A stretch of DNA of 64,000 nt from HGM04593 sp045647885 (GCA_045647885.1 JAZRMX010000022.1:1-64000), one strand, 5' to 3'; counted from the first letter of the stretch, positions 9,801 through 16,922 are shown. Notes: generated by a model not told the origin, from the sequence alone. A program made the numbers and translations.

Positions 9801-9897
9801 CTTGTACGGGGTCTTTCTCGTCGGTGAGTGCCAGGGCGTTGAAACTCCAAGCGAAACAGACGAGGAGGAGTGCTGTGTACTTAATGATTCTTTTCAT
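6826..9897 (-). CDS. TonB-dependent outer-membrane receptor with an OmpA-like N-terminal extension
   Basis: 1023 aa. A signal peptide (about 1-23) is followed at about 30-135 by a region resembling the OmpA-like domains of Bacteroidales surface proteins, a Thr/Glu/Pro-rich linker (to about 215), a plug-like region (about 215-310) with Gly/Asn-rich strands, and a long aromatic-rich beta-barrel ending in Phe. No carboxypeptidase-like N-domain and no SusD partner are present, so this is not a classical SusC. It heads the operon with the two lipoproteins downstream. A candidate -7 element (AATCTTTG, one mismatch) lies on the minus strand at 9991-9984. The role is import of an unknown ligand across the outer membrane. 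Confidence 0.85.
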   Translation of the reverse strand: MKRIIKYTALLLVCFAWSFNALALTDEKDPVQVVFRFVNGDDMLYVPFDKNADNLDILCNTLKENAAGKGSVYVDGYSNSKQVSMIRCNRVKSELIIRTGINENTFTTTNNVGEFNGMKNVVVVTVVIPEEKKEEIAAATTTEPATENKPSEATTSPLIKMPVQDAGKAFTPVAQNTGATTLITPDFTGISGIDKDQFTFNENMLDEDEDVIQGTSAMTTSSDDYFLSEIGYRWSSMRFKHRGYDSQYNNVYANGALLNDAERGTFSYGMIGGLNDATRNQESSTFLENSGYGYSSVGGSSNINMRASQYAPGHKMSFVACNRNYLARLMYTYSTGLMNNGWAFTASASYRWANEGVIEGTFYNSLGYYFCAQKIINDKHSISIATWGSPTERGQQGAATEEAYWLANDHYYNPNWGYQNGEKRNARVVTSYEPTALLTWDFKINRETKLTTSAAAKYSIYGTTALGWNGNAADPRPNYYKNLPSSAYEVWDLNYYDDADNAINQKDNYNAWWRLYNKWTSSKANRQLDWDYMYFANRQANAVGGECLYYVEERHNDQLMLSIGSVLEHEFNKRHRGNIGVNLNTTKGMHYKKMNDLLGAHKYTDIDKFSAGDHGTNSYIIQNDLDNPNRLIREGDKFGYDYNIYVNKANLFAQYLYDNDHIHFYAGANIDGTTIQREGNMRNGRATWFDENGVMHDISKGKSDIARFLAGGAKASLLWNINGNNKIMIGGGYSHRAPLAYNSFIAPRIREDFVEGLETEKVLNGEISYAAKYGPFSTKISGFYTRIQDAVQQSAFYNDSEGKFTYLTMTGVEKTYFGGEFSLVYNVTSALSFNFLASITEAQYTKNAHGTLMTEDQQALDNSQSTVYMDGARIGGSPLTALSLGVDYNTNGWYLSANLNYYDRIYVSPSLYARLESIVTSEGGIDINGNTVTNLPSQYQGKGGFMLDASIGKSINLRGGKKLNINLSLSNILNNEKMVTGGYEQNRGDFNENNEQKIYKFSKNPFLYYANSFNAYLNIGLRF

Positions 9898-10138
9898 TTT
9901 TTAATATGTTAATGTTTAAACTTTTATCGTGTTTGCCTGTTGTCTGTTACAGGGAGAAAGTGTCATTTCGTGTTAATATTCCGCAAAGATTATAAAAATA
10001 ACTCTATTTATAAAGCAAAAATATGTTTAAAGTTACTTCTGATTTAAAGTTTGTCTTTCTTGTGGCTTTTATAAATAAAATGTATTACTTTTACGCGAAC
10101 TTCCGTTTGGAAGGTTGTTTTTAAAGAATTTTGGTTAT
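9898..10138. promoter_or_regulatory. Divergent promoter region between the TonB receptor and the secreted nuclease
   Basis: This AT-rich 241-base spacer drives genes in both directions. Candidate -7 elements are AATCTTTG on the minus strand (9991-9984) and TACTTTTA on the plus strand (10086-10093). Both are one base off TAnnTTTG, so the assignment is tentative. I see no clear operator palindrome. Confidence 0.4.
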
Positions 10139-11179
10139 ATGAGAAGACTTTTTTCTGTTCTTTTGTTGTGTGGCTTGCTCTTTACATTGCAGGCTCAGGC
10201 GCAACAGAAACGTTTTGAATTGTATGGTGTGGGTTTCTATAACCTGGAAAACCTTTTCGACACTATTCACGATGAGGGTAAGAACGATTTTGAGTTCCTC
10301 CCCGACGGTACAAACAAGTGGGGTACCATGAAATATGTGAATAAGGTGAAGAATATGTCGGAGGTGCTTTCGGAGATGGCTACCGATATGTTGCCCGTGG
10401 GTATGGCCGCTGTGGGTGTTTCTGAAATTGAGAACAGCCGTGTTATGCAGGCGCTTATAGAATCCGATGCTCTTGCCGAGCGTGGCTGGAAGTTTATTCA
10501 CGTTGAGGGCCCCGACAAGCGTGGAGTCGATTGTGCTTTGCTCTACAACCCCGGTCTTTACCAGCCTTATGCATACAAACTTGCGCCTTACTTGCTTGAA
10601 AATGGCAGTGACGAATATAAAACCCGTGGTTTCCTTGTGGTAAGCGGTCTTATGAGTGGTGAGCATGTTCACATTATTGTAAACCACTGGCCCTCGCGCT
10701 ATGCAAAATCTCCGGCTCGTGAGCGTGCCGGGGTGCAGGTGCGTGAGCTCAAGGATTCTCTTATGAGGGAGAATCCCGAGTCAAAGGTTATTATTATGGG
10801 TGATATGAACGATGACCCCGACGACAAGAGTATGAAGACCTGCCTGGGTGCTATGCGCGACCGTAAGGACTTGAAAGAGCCTTCGGATCTCTACAACCCT
10901 TGGTGGAAGATACTTCGCGAGGATGGTGTGGGTACTTTGAAGTATAAAGGTAGCTGGAATCTCTTCGACCAGGTGGTGTTTACCGCTAACCTTGTGGGCA
11001 AAGATCGCACCACACTCAAGTATTACAAGCCCGAGATTTTCTCACGCAATTATATGTTCCAGGTCGATGGCAAGTATAAGGGTTCGCCCAAGCGTACACA
11101 CGCCGGTGGTGTGTGGCTCAATGGCTACAGTGACCACTTGCCGGTTATTATTTACCTTGTGAAAGAGGTTCAGGAGTAA
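10139..11179 (+). CDS. Secreted endonuclease/exonuclease/phosphatase (EEP) family protein
   Basis: 346 aa from the ATG at 10139; the longer open frame starts with TTG at 10115 and only adds residues before the signal peptide. The signal peptide (about 1-21, ending AQAQ) directs export. EEP motifs follow in order: FYNLENLFD near the N-terminus, VSEIEN (metal-binding Glu), NHWPSR, GDMNDDPDD and a C-terminal YSDHLPV with the catalytic Asp-His. The fold covers DNases, phosphodiesterases and sphingomyelinases, so the exact substrate is not fixed. It is divergent from the OB-fold lipoprotein/TonB locus. A terminator follows at 11201-11236. Confidence 0.88.
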   Translation: MRRLFSVLLLCGLLFTLQAQAQQKRFELYGVGFYNLENLFDTIHDEGKNDFEFLPDGTNKWGTMKYVNKVKNMSEVLSEMATDMLPVGMAAVGVSEIENSRVMQALIESDALAERGWKFIHVEGPDKRGVDCALLYNPGLYQPYAYKLAPYLLENGSDEYKTRGFLVVSGLMSGEHVHIIVNHWPSRYAKSPARERAGVQVRELKDSLMRENPESKVIIMGDMNDDPDDKSMKTCLGAMRDRKDLKEPSDLYNPWWKILREDGVGTLKYKGSWNLFDQVVFTANLVGKDRTTLKYYKPEIFSRNYMFQVDGKYKGSPKRTHAGGVWLNGYSDHLPVIIYLVKEVQE

Positions 11180-11200
11180 ATAAATCTTGTGCTATAAAGT

Positions 11201-11236
11201 AAATCAGGTTGATGCACCAGCATCAACCTGATTTTT
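11201..11236. terminator. Bidirectional terminator between the nuclease and sod
   Basis: AAATCAGGTTGATG and CATCAACCTGATTT form 14-bp arms around a 6-base loop, followed by T-rich sequence. It sits between two convergent genes. Confidence 0.8.
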
Positions 11237-11241
11237 ATTTA

Positions 11242-11883
11242 TTATACATCCAAGCGACTCTCCACCATCTCCCAATCCACTATTTCCCATAGATGCTTGA
11301 CGTGGTCGGCACGGCGGTTCTGGTAGTCGAGGTAGTAGGCGTGCTCCCATACGTCTATGCCGTAGAGTGGTGTCATATGGTGGCGTATAGGGTTATCGCC
11401 ATTGGGGCAGTTGAGTATGTTGAGCTTGCCAGTTTCCTCCTGTGCAAGCCACACCCAGCCGGAGCCGAAGAGGGCTGCGGCAGCATCCTCCATTCTCTTC
11501 TTGAGGGTTTCAAAATTTCCGAAGTCAAATCTTATGGAATTGTATAGTATGCCGCCCGGGCGGTTATTCGAGGGTGCAGTGGGGGTGAATTGCTCAAAGT
11601 AAAGCGAGTGGTTGAGTACTTGTCCTGCGTTGTTGAGCAGCGGGCCTTCGGGGGCTTGCTCCACAATCTCGCGCAGAGTCATATCCTCGTATTCGTTGTC
11701 TGTAATAAGTTCGTTAAGCTTGTTTATGTAGCCCTGCAGGTGCTTGCCGTAGTGGTATTCTATGGTTGCCTGGCTTATAACCGGTGCCAGGGCACTGGTG
11801 GGGTAGAGAAGGGTTGGCATCTGGAAACCTGTAATACTGCTTTTTACTGTTGTATTCATAATAGGTATAATTTTATCTTTCAT
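11242..11883 (-). CDS. sodB: Iron/manganese superoxide dismutase
   Basis: 213 aa. Converts superoxide to peroxide and oxygen in the cytosol, protecting an anaerobe during oxygen exposure. Metal ligands by alignment to Fe-SOD: His44 (EYHYGKH), His92 (NHSLYF), Asp177 and His181 (DVWEHAYY). The metal (Fe, Mn or either) cannot be decided here. The N-terminus is about 20 residues longer than usual for the family; an alternative ATG at 11859 would shorten it by eight. It is divergent from the helicase gene. Confidence 0.93.
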   Translation of the reverse strand: MKDKIIPIMNTTVKSSITGFQMPTLLYPTSALAPVISQATIEYHYGKHLQGYINKLNELITDNEYEDMTLREIVEQAPEGPLLNNAGQVLNHSLYFEQFTPTAPSNNRPGGILYNSIRFDFGNFETLKKRMEDAAAALFGSGWVWLAQEETGKLNILNCPNGDNPIRHHMTPLYGIDVWEHAYYLDYQNRRADHVKHLWEIVDWEMVESRLDV

Positions 11884-11935
11884 TCAAATAAACAAGGTTT
11901 GTTGTATAATGTTCGTCTTTCTCTCTTTTTTTCTA

Positions 11936-11943
11936 TATCTTCG
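11936..11943 (+). promoter_or_regulatory. Candidate -7 element of the helicase-nspC pair
   Basis: TATCTTCG lies 33 bases before the helicase ATG and resembles the Bacteroidetes -7 element with one mismatch. No clear -33 partner is visible. Confidence 0.4.
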
Positions 11944-11975
11944 CAGAATATTTGTGGTAATTATATAATAAGGTA

Positions 11976-14339
11976 ATGGGAATAAATTTTGAGGATGAAT
12001 TGAATGCGGCGCAGTTGGAGGCGGTGACATATTGCGATGGCCCTTCGTTGGTTATTGCAGGAGCCGGCTCTGGCAAAACAAGGGTGCTTACCTATAAAAT
12101 AGCCTATCTGTTGCAGATGGGTTATGAGCCGTGGTCTATTCTTGCTCTTACCTTTACCAACAAGGCTGCAAAGGAGATGAAAGAGCGCATTGCCGCAAGT
12201 GTAGGCAAGGTCGATGCTTCGGCTATATGGATGGGTACTTTTCACTCTGTTTTTTCTAAAATTTTGCGTAAAGAGGCGCATCTTCTGGGTTTCGACTCGA
12301 ATTTTACCATATATGACCAGGCCGATTCACGTTCCTTGATAAAGAGCATTGTGAAGGAGATGCAGCTCGACGAAAAAGTATACAAGCCGGCTGTAATTGG
12401 CGAACGTATATCGGGCGCAAAGAGTCGTCTTATATCCCCAAACGAGTATGCTGCCAATGCAGGGCTTGTGGGCGACGACCAGCGTGCGCGCATTCCTAAT
12501 ACACATTATATATATAGCCGTTATTGCGAACGTTGCCGCCAGGCCAATGCAATGGATTTCGACGACCTTTTGCTCTATACTTATCACCTTTTTGAGGAGT
12601 TCCCCGAGGTGCGCGAGAAGTATGTGAATAAATTCCGTTATCTGCTTGTCGACGAGTATCAGGATACCAACCAGTTGCAGGCAGCTATAGTGTGGCAGCT
12701 TACAAAGGAACGTCAGGCGGTGTGCGTGGTGGGCGACGATGCGCAGAGCATCTATGCCTTCCGTGGAGCCAATATCGGTAATATTCTCGGCTTTACGCAG
12801 CGTTACGACAATGCCAGAATATTCAAGCTTGAGCAGAATTACCGCTCTACAAAGATGATTGTGGGTGCGGCAAACAGCCTTATAAGAAAGAATGCCCATC
12901 AGATAGAGAAAAATGTATATTCGGAACGTGGCGAGGGTGAGCCTTTGCAGGTGTGTTCGGCATACTCCGATTTTGAGGAGGGCGAGATTGTTGCGAATAA
13001 AATAACCGAACTTCGTCGCAGGGCAGGGCTGCAGTTTAGTGATATTGCAGTGCTTTACCGCACAAATGCCCAGTCGCGTATATTTGAGGAGGCTTTCCGC
13101 AAACGCTCTTTCCCTTATCGCATTTATGGTGGTCTCTCTTTCTATCAGCGCAAGGAGATAAAGGATGTGGTTGCTTATTTCCGCCTTTTATCCAACAAAC
13201 ACGACGAGGAGGCTCTGAAGCGTATAATAAATTATCCTGCCCGAGGTATCGGCGACACCACCTTGCAAAAGGTTAAGGCTGCCGCCGTGGACTGTCGGGT
13301 GAGTATGTGGGAGGTGTTGAAGGAACCCTCCTCATACGGGCTTGAGGTGAACAAGGGTACGCTTGCCAAGTTGCAGGGCTTTGTGGGGCTCATAGAGGCT
13401 TTTGCCGAGGAGGTGCCACACAAGAATGCTTATGAACTTGCTACGGTGGTGGTGCGCGAGAGTGGTGTGTGGGGCGATATCTTCCGCGACCAAAGTGTCG
13501 AGGGAAAGGCGCGCCAGGAGAATGTTGAGGAGTTGATGAACGCCATCAAGGAGTTTGTTGATATGCGTCTCGAGGAGGGTAACAGCTTTGACCGTCTCCC
13601 CGACTTTCTTGCCGAGGTATCTTTGCTGTCCGACCAAGAGAGTGGTGATGACACCGATGGTAACCATATAACACTTATGACCGTTCACTCGGCCAAAGGA
13701 CTTGAATTCGGTACTGTTTTTGTTGTGGGGCTCGAGGAAGAACTGTTCCCTAACCAGTGTGCGCAGACTTCTCCACGCGAAATGGAGGAGGAGCGCCGCC
13801 TTTTCTATGTGGCAATAACCCGTGCGAAGGATATTTGCGTTCTCTCTTATGCAAAAACACGCTTTCATTATGGAACAACCGATTATCACGACCAGAGCCG
13901 TTTTATAAAAGAGATTGACGAGCGTTTCCTCTCGGGTAATAGTGTTGTGCGCCCCCAGCAGCGTGTCGGCGGAATGTTTGCCGGTTCAAATATGAGGGGT
14001 GGGGCGTTTACCGCAACTCGCGAACGTGCTTTTGGTGGTGGTGTGGCAACTGCTGCACCCGAGCGTCAGCAGGTGCAACAGCGCACTATTCACGTGTCGG
14101 CATTCAACGAGAAACCCAATTTGCGCCGAATGTCCGACGTTACTCGCGACTTCTCGGCACCGAGAAGCTCACACGCGGCATTGTCGGTGGGCGCAATAGT
14201 GCAGCACGACCGTTTTGGCGTGGGAGAGGTGCTTACCACTGAAGGTGCAGGCGAAAATGCCAAGGCTACCATAAAATTCAAGAATGCGGGAGTTAAAACC
14301 CTTTTGTTGAAGTTTGCAAAATTGAAAACTATAGGATAA
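11976..14339 (+). CDS. pcrA: UvrD/PcrA-type superfamily I DNA helicase
   Basis: 787 aa ATP-dependent 3'-5' helicase of DNA repair and replication restart. It has Walker A GAGSGKT (29-35), motif Ia ALTFTNKAAKEM, motif II DEYQD (226-230), motif III GDDAQSIYAFRGA, motif IV QNYRS, motif V TVHSAKGLEF and motif VI VAITRAK. The C-terminus (about 690-787) has a Tudor-like segment (VGAIVQHDRFGVGEV), as in PcrA, which contacts RNA polymerase in other bacteria. Its TAA stop overlaps the next start by one base (TAATG), so it is translationally linked to nspC. Confidence 0.95.
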   Translation: MGINFEDELNAAQLEAVTYCDGPSLVIAGAGSGKTRVLTYKIAYLLQMGYEPWSILALTFTNKAAKEMKERIAASVGKVDASAIWMGTFHSVFSKILRKEAHLLGFDSNFTIYDQADSRSLIKSIVKEMQLDEKVYKPAVIGERISGAKSRLISPNEYAANAGLVGDDQRARIPNTHYIYSRYCERCRQANAMDFDDLLLYTYHLFEEFPEVREKYVNKFRYLLVDEYQDTNQLQAAIVWQLTKERQAVCVVGDDAQSIYAFRGANIGNILGFTQRYDNARIFKLEQNYRSTKMIVGAANSLIRKNAHQIEKNVYSERGEGEPLQVCSAYSDFEEGEIVANKITELRRRAGLQFSDIAVLYRTNAQSRIFEEAFRKRSFPYRIYGGLSFYQRKEIKDVVAYFRLLSNKHDEEALKRIINYPARGIGDTTLQKVKAAAVDCRVSMWEVLKEPSSYGLEVNKGTLAKLQGFVGLIEAFAEEVPHKNAYELATVVVRESGVWGDIFRDQSVEGKARQENVEELMNAIKEFVDMRLEEGNSFDRLPDFLAEVSLLSDQESGDDTDGNHITLMTVHSAKGLEFGTVFVVGLEEELFPNQCAQTSPREMEEERRLFYVAITRAKDICVLSYAKTRFHYGTTDYHDQSRFIKEIDERFLSGNSVVRPQQRVGGMFAGSNMRGGAFTATRERAFGGGVATAAPERQQVQQRTIHVSAFNEKPNLRRMSDVTRDFSAPRSSHAALSVGAIVQHDRFGVGEVLTTEGAGENAKATIKFKNAGVKTLLLKFAKLKTIG

Positions 14340-15508
14340 TGGATAAAAATATTATTGAAAAAGTTCAGTCGCCTTGCTATGTGATGGAGGAGGTTTTGCT
14401 ACGCCGAAATCTTGCGCTTATATCCCGCGTGGCGAGTGAGGCTGGCGTTGAGATTATTTTGGCGTTTAAAGCCTTTGCATTGTGGAAGACTTTTCCTGTC
14501 TTCCGCGAGTATATTGGTTCTGTGACTGCGAGCTCCATTTATGAGGCTCGTTTGGGCTTCGAGGAGTTCGGTAGCCGTGTGCACGCATTCTCTCCTGCTT
14601 ATACCGATGGGGAATTTGCCGAAATGATGCGTTGCAGCAGTCATATTTCCTTTAACTCTCTCACGCAGTATGAGCGTTTCTATGAACGCACCAAGAGTGC
14701 AGAGCATAAAATCTCGTGCGGAATAAGAATTAATCCCGAATATTCCGAGATTGAAACCGAGCTTTATAATCCTTGTGCGCCGGGCAGCCGCTTTGGTGTT
14801 ACTGCCGACTTGTTGCCGGCTGTATTACCCGAGGGTATCGAGGGATTCCATTGCCACTGCCATTGCGAGTCCGATTCTTATGCGCTTGAACACACACTTG
14901 AGCATATTGAGGAGAAATTTGGTGCCTGGTTGCCTAAAATAAAATGGTTGAATCTTGGCGGTGGTCACTTGATGACACGCAAGGATTATGATGTTGAGCA
15001 TCTTATTGGCTTGCTTAAGGGGTTGCGTAGTCGTTATCCTAATCTGCAGATAATCCTTGAGCCCGGTTCGGCATTTGCTTGGCAGACAGGTTCGCTTGTT
15101 TCGTCGGTAGTGGATATTGTGGAGAGCCGTGGCATACGCACTGCGATACTTGATGTTAGCTTTACTTGCCATATGCCCGACTGTTTGGAGATGCCCTACC
15201 AACCAAAAGTTACAGGCGCCGAGTCGCTCGATGCCGATGCTGTTAAGGGCGCTCCTTTTGAGGAAAATATTTATCGTTTGGGTGGAAATAGCTGCTTGAG
15301 CGGTGACTATATGGGTAGCTGGCGTTTCCCACAGCCTTTGAAAATTGGCGATAAGGTGGTTTTTGAGGATATGATTCACTATACCACGGTAAAGACAAAT
15401 ATGTTCAATGGAATTTCGCATCCTTCAATCGCCTTTTTGCGCGAAGATGGCGGGTTGCAATTGCTTAAAATCTTCAAGTACGAGGATTATCGTGACCGTA
15501 TGTGCTGA
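14339..15508 (+). CDS. nspC: Carboxynorspermidine/carboxyspermidine decarboxylase
   Basis: 389 aa PLP enzyme of the alanine-racemase-fold group. It decarboxylates carboxy(nor)spermidine, the last step of the alternative polyamine route used by gut Bacteroidales. The PLP Lys is Lys44 in ILAFKAFALW. Other family motifs are the His/Cys-rich FHCHCHCES, LNLGGGHLMT, EPGSAFAWQTG, CHMPDCLEMPY and GGNSCLSGDYMG. It is co-transcribed with the helicase (1-base overlap) without an obvious functional link. The partner dehydrogenase is not in the window. A hairpin at 15536-15556 ends the unit. Confidence 0.93.
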   Translation: MDKNIIEKVQSPCYVMEEVLLRRNLALISRVASEAGVEIILAFKAFALWKTFPVFREYIGSVTASSIYEARLGFEEFGSRVHAFSPAYTDGEFAEMMRCSSHISFNSLTQYERFYERTKSAEHKISCGIRINPEYSEIETELYNPCAPGSRFGVTADLLPAVLPEGIEGFHCHCHCESDSYALEHTLEHIEEKFGAWLPKIKWLNLGGGHLMTRKDYDVEHLIGLLKGLRSRYPNLQIILEPGSAFAWQTGSLVSSVVDIVESRGIRTAILDVSFTCHMPDCLEMPYQPKVTGAESLDADAVKGAPFEENIYRLGGNSCLSGDYMGSWRFPQPLKIGDKVVFEDMIHYTTVKTNMFNGISHPSIAFLREDGGLQLLKIFKYEDYRDRMC

Positions 15509-15535
15509 TTTCCGATGAAAAAATAGTTTATTCAG

Positions 15536-15556
15536 AGCCGGCCTTTGCCCGGCTTT
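15536..15556 (+). terminator. Probable terminator of nspC
   Basis: AGCCGG (15536-15541) pairs with CCGGCT (15549-15554) around a 7-base loop, followed only by a short T stretch. It is GC-rich and well placed. Confidence 0.5.
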
Positions 15557-15665
15557 GAATGTATATAAAAGCAAGTTTTGAGGGGCTTTGTAGCTTTTTA
15601 GGGGTGTTTTGAGATGTTTCCGGGACTTTTTTTGAAGTTTTTTTGAAAAAAAGTCTTGAAAAACT

Positions 15666-15695
15666 TTTGTGGGTAAGAAAATTTTTATACCTTTG
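15666..15695 (+). promoter_or_regulatory. Promoter of the tRNA cluster
   Basis: TTTG (15666-15669), 18 bases, then TACCTTTG (15688-15695), a full -7 match. It predicts a start near 15702 and a leader of about 120 bases before the first tRNA-Gly. The rest of the 15557-15824 spacer holds only the first copy of the duplicated leader. Confidence 0.7.
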
Positions 15696-15736
15696 CACTC
15701 GCTTGAAACAAGCAAGCAGAAATGTCTGCGAAATAG

Positions 15737-15897
15737 ATTGCGGAATTTTCGTTGCCAGTGAGTGCAGAAGAATTTATTCTTATGCCGAGCGCAGCAGAAA
15801 ATCTTGCATTTTGAGAAACAAAATGCGGAAATAGCTCAGTTGGTAGAGCACAACCTTGCCAAGGTTGGGGTCGCGAGTTCGAGCCTCGTTTTCCGCT
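15737..15897 (+). repeat. Tandem duplication unit 1 (leader plus tRNA-Gly)
   Basis: This 161-base unit is repeated at 15924-16084 at a fixed offset of 187 bases with only a few substitutions and no net length change. Each unit has an 88-base leader starting ATTGCGGAATTTTC followed by a complete tRNA-Gly gene. Confidence 0.85.
15825..15897 (+). tRNA. tRNA-Gly (GCC), copy 1
   Basis: 73 bases. The acceptor GCGGAAA/TTTCCGC closes with discriminator T. The anticodon stem CAACC/GGTTG holds loop TTGCCAA with anticodon GCC. The T-arm carries GTTCGAG. No CCA is encoded. Confidence 0.97.
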
Positions 15898-15923
15898 CAC
15901 ATCTTTGAAATATTGAAAAACAA

Positions 15924-16084
15924 ATTGCGGAATTTTCGTTGCCAGTGAGTGCAGAAGAAATTGTTCTTATGCCGAGCGCAGCAGAAAATCTTGTATTTTG
16001 TGAAACAAATTGCGGAAATAGCTCAGTTGGTAGAGCACAACCTTGCCAAGGTTGGGGTCGCGAGTTCGAGCCTCGTTTTCCGCT
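15924..16084 (+). repeat. Tandem duplication unit 2 (leader plus tRNA-Gly)
   Basis: Second copy of the 161-base unit at 15737-15897. The tRNA part is unchanged while the leader carries scattered substitutions, which suggests selection or conversion on the tRNA. Confidence 0.85.
16012..16084 (+). tRNA. tRNA-Gly (GCC), copy 2
   Basis: Identical to the copy at 15825-15897: 73 bases, anticodon GCC, no encoded CCA. Confidence 0.97.
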
Positions 16085-16116
16085 CTTTTGATAAGCGTAC
16101 CCGTGCGTGTATAGAT

Positions 16117-16197
16117 GCCCAGGTGGCGGAATGGTAGACGCGCTCGTTTCAGGTGCGAGTGTTGAGAGACGTGCAGGTTCGAGTCCTGTTCTGGGCA
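16117..16197 (+). tRNA. tRNA-Leu (CAG)
   Basis: 81 bases with the long variable arm of a class II tRNA. The acceptor GCCCAGG pairs with TCTGGGC with one wobble. The anticodon stem CTCGT/GCGAG holds loop TTCAGGT, anticodon CAG. Confidence 0.95.
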
Positions 16198-16225
16198 CCG
16201 GTGCTGCGCTGAATTTGTTAAGAAT

Positions 16226-16309
16226 GGAGAAGTGGCGGAATTGGTAGACGCGCTACTTTGAGGGGGTAGTGACCGTTGGGTCGTGTGAGTTCGAGTCTCA
16301 TCTTCTTCA
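16226..16309 (+). tRNA. tRNA-Leu (GAG)
   Basis: 84-base class II tRNA. The acceptor GGAGAAG pairs with CTTCTTC with one G-T. The anticodon stem CTACT/GGTAG holds loop TTGAGGG, anticodon GAG. Confidence 0.95.
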
Positions 16310-16354
16310 CTCTGAAAGTTTTTCAATATTATCTTGCATATTGCGAGGCAAATT

Positions 16355-16427
16355 GCGGAAATAGCTCAGTTGGTAGAGCACAACCTTGCCAAGGTTGGGG
16401 TCGCGAGTTCGAGCCTCGTTTTCCGCT
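16355..16427 (+). tRNA. tRNA-Gly (GCC), copy 3
   Basis: Same 73-base gene as copies 1 and 2, but without the duplicated leader; only about ten bases before it are shared. Confidence 0.97.
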
Positions 16428-16434
16428 CGAAGTT

Positions 16435-16461
16435 AAGGTTGCTTTTAGCAATCTTTTTTTT
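16435..16461 (+). terminator. Terminator of the plus-strand tRNA cluster
   Basis: AAGGTTGC (16435-16442) pairs with GCAATCTT (16448-16455) around TTTTA, with one G-T, followed by a run of eight T. Confidence 0.8.
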
Positions 16462-16495
16462 ATGTCTTTTTGTGAGTTACAAAATTTTGAAAAAG

Positions 16496-16527
16496 AAAAC
16501 GGAGAGGGTTTTCAACTCTCTCCGTTT
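16496..16527 (-). terminator. Terminator of the minus-strand tRNA-Leu
   Basis: ACGGAGAGGGTT (16499-16510) pairs with AACTCTCTCCGT (16514-16525) with one wobble. On the minus strand it is followed by a T-rich tract, immediately after the tRNA-Leu gene. Confidence 0.8.
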
Positions 16528-16530
16528 CAG

Positions 16531-16612
16531 TACCCAGACCCGGGATCGAACCGGGATGGGTTGCCCCACTGGTGTTTGAGACCAGCGCGTCTACCGATTC
16601 CGCCATCTGGGC
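16531..16612 (-). tRNA. tRNA-Leu (CAA)
   Basis: 82-base class II tRNA on the minus strand. The acceptor GCCCAGA pairs with TCTGGGT. The anticodon stem CTGGT/ACCAG holds loop CTCAAAC, anticodon CAA. It faces the plus-strand cluster and has its own promoter and terminator. Confidence 0.95.
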
Positions 16613-16635
16613 AATTGTTTTGCTCAATTGCGATG

Positions 16636-16666
16636 CAAAGGTAATGCTTTTTGTTTATACTGCAAA
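16636..16666 (-). promoter_or_regulatory. Promoter of tRNA-Leu (CAA)
   Basis: On the minus strand, TTTG (16666-16663), 19 bases, then TACCTTTG (16643-16636): a full consensus match ending 24 bases before the tRNA. Confidence 0.75.
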
Positions 16667-16703
16667 CAAAATTGCATTTTTTTTCAAAAAAAGTTTTATT
16701 TAC

Positions 16704-16734
16704 TTGTCTATCTCGTTGAAAAAAAGTAATTTTG
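16704..16734 (+). promoter_or_regulatory. Promoter of the rplM-rpsI-rpsB-tsf block
   Basis: TTG (16704-16706), 20 bases, then TAATTTTG (16727-16734), a full -7 match. The predicted start near 16740 leaves a leader of about 180 bases before rplM. Confidence 0.75.
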
Positions 16735-16739
16735 CAGGC

Positions 16740-16922
16740 CGATTATTATCAGCCCGTGAATCGGGCAGTCGATACTTTAGGTCTCTGAGTCTGTTTTAGA
16801 TGCAATCTAGCCAATTGATCGGGCAGGCGCGAAGAGGGTTTCTGTGGAGCCTAATTCCGTGAGGTTCAAGCAGAGAAGTGTCGAGGAATATGGAATTATT
16901 AACTATTTTAAAAAGAATTAAA
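16740..16922 (+). promoter_or_regulatory. Long structured leader of rplM (candidate autoregulatory RNA)
   Basis: No gene fits this stretch. It is GC-richer than other spacers and holds a perfect hairpin GCCCG/CGGGC (16752-16766) plus, near 16838-16863, a stem of GAGCCT with AGGTTC flanked by T/C-rich and CAGAG-type sequences that could extend it. Ribosomal protein operons are often controlled by a product protein binding such leaders; that this is one is inference from position and length. Confidence 0.45.

Noticed and set aside
3392..9897. SusCD-type polysaccharide utilisation locus
   Set aside because: No SusD protein, no glycoside hydrolase, and the receptor lacks the carboxypeptidase-like N-domain; the lipoproteins carry OB-like and DUF domains instead.
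15737..16427. Possible CRISPR-like array from repeated sequences
   Set aside because: The repeats are tRNA genes and a duplicated leader, with full cloverleaf structure; spacing is irregular and there are no cas genes.
15825..16612. Integration site of a mobile element at the tRNA cluster
   Set aside because: No integrase, no partial tRNA 3' copy outside the duplicated units and no foreign genes nearby; flanks are core genes.
16878..16922. N-terminal extension of L13 from GTG 16878
   Set aside because: The added residues are not conserved in L13 and would be encoded by the structured leader; the alignment starts at GTG 16923.
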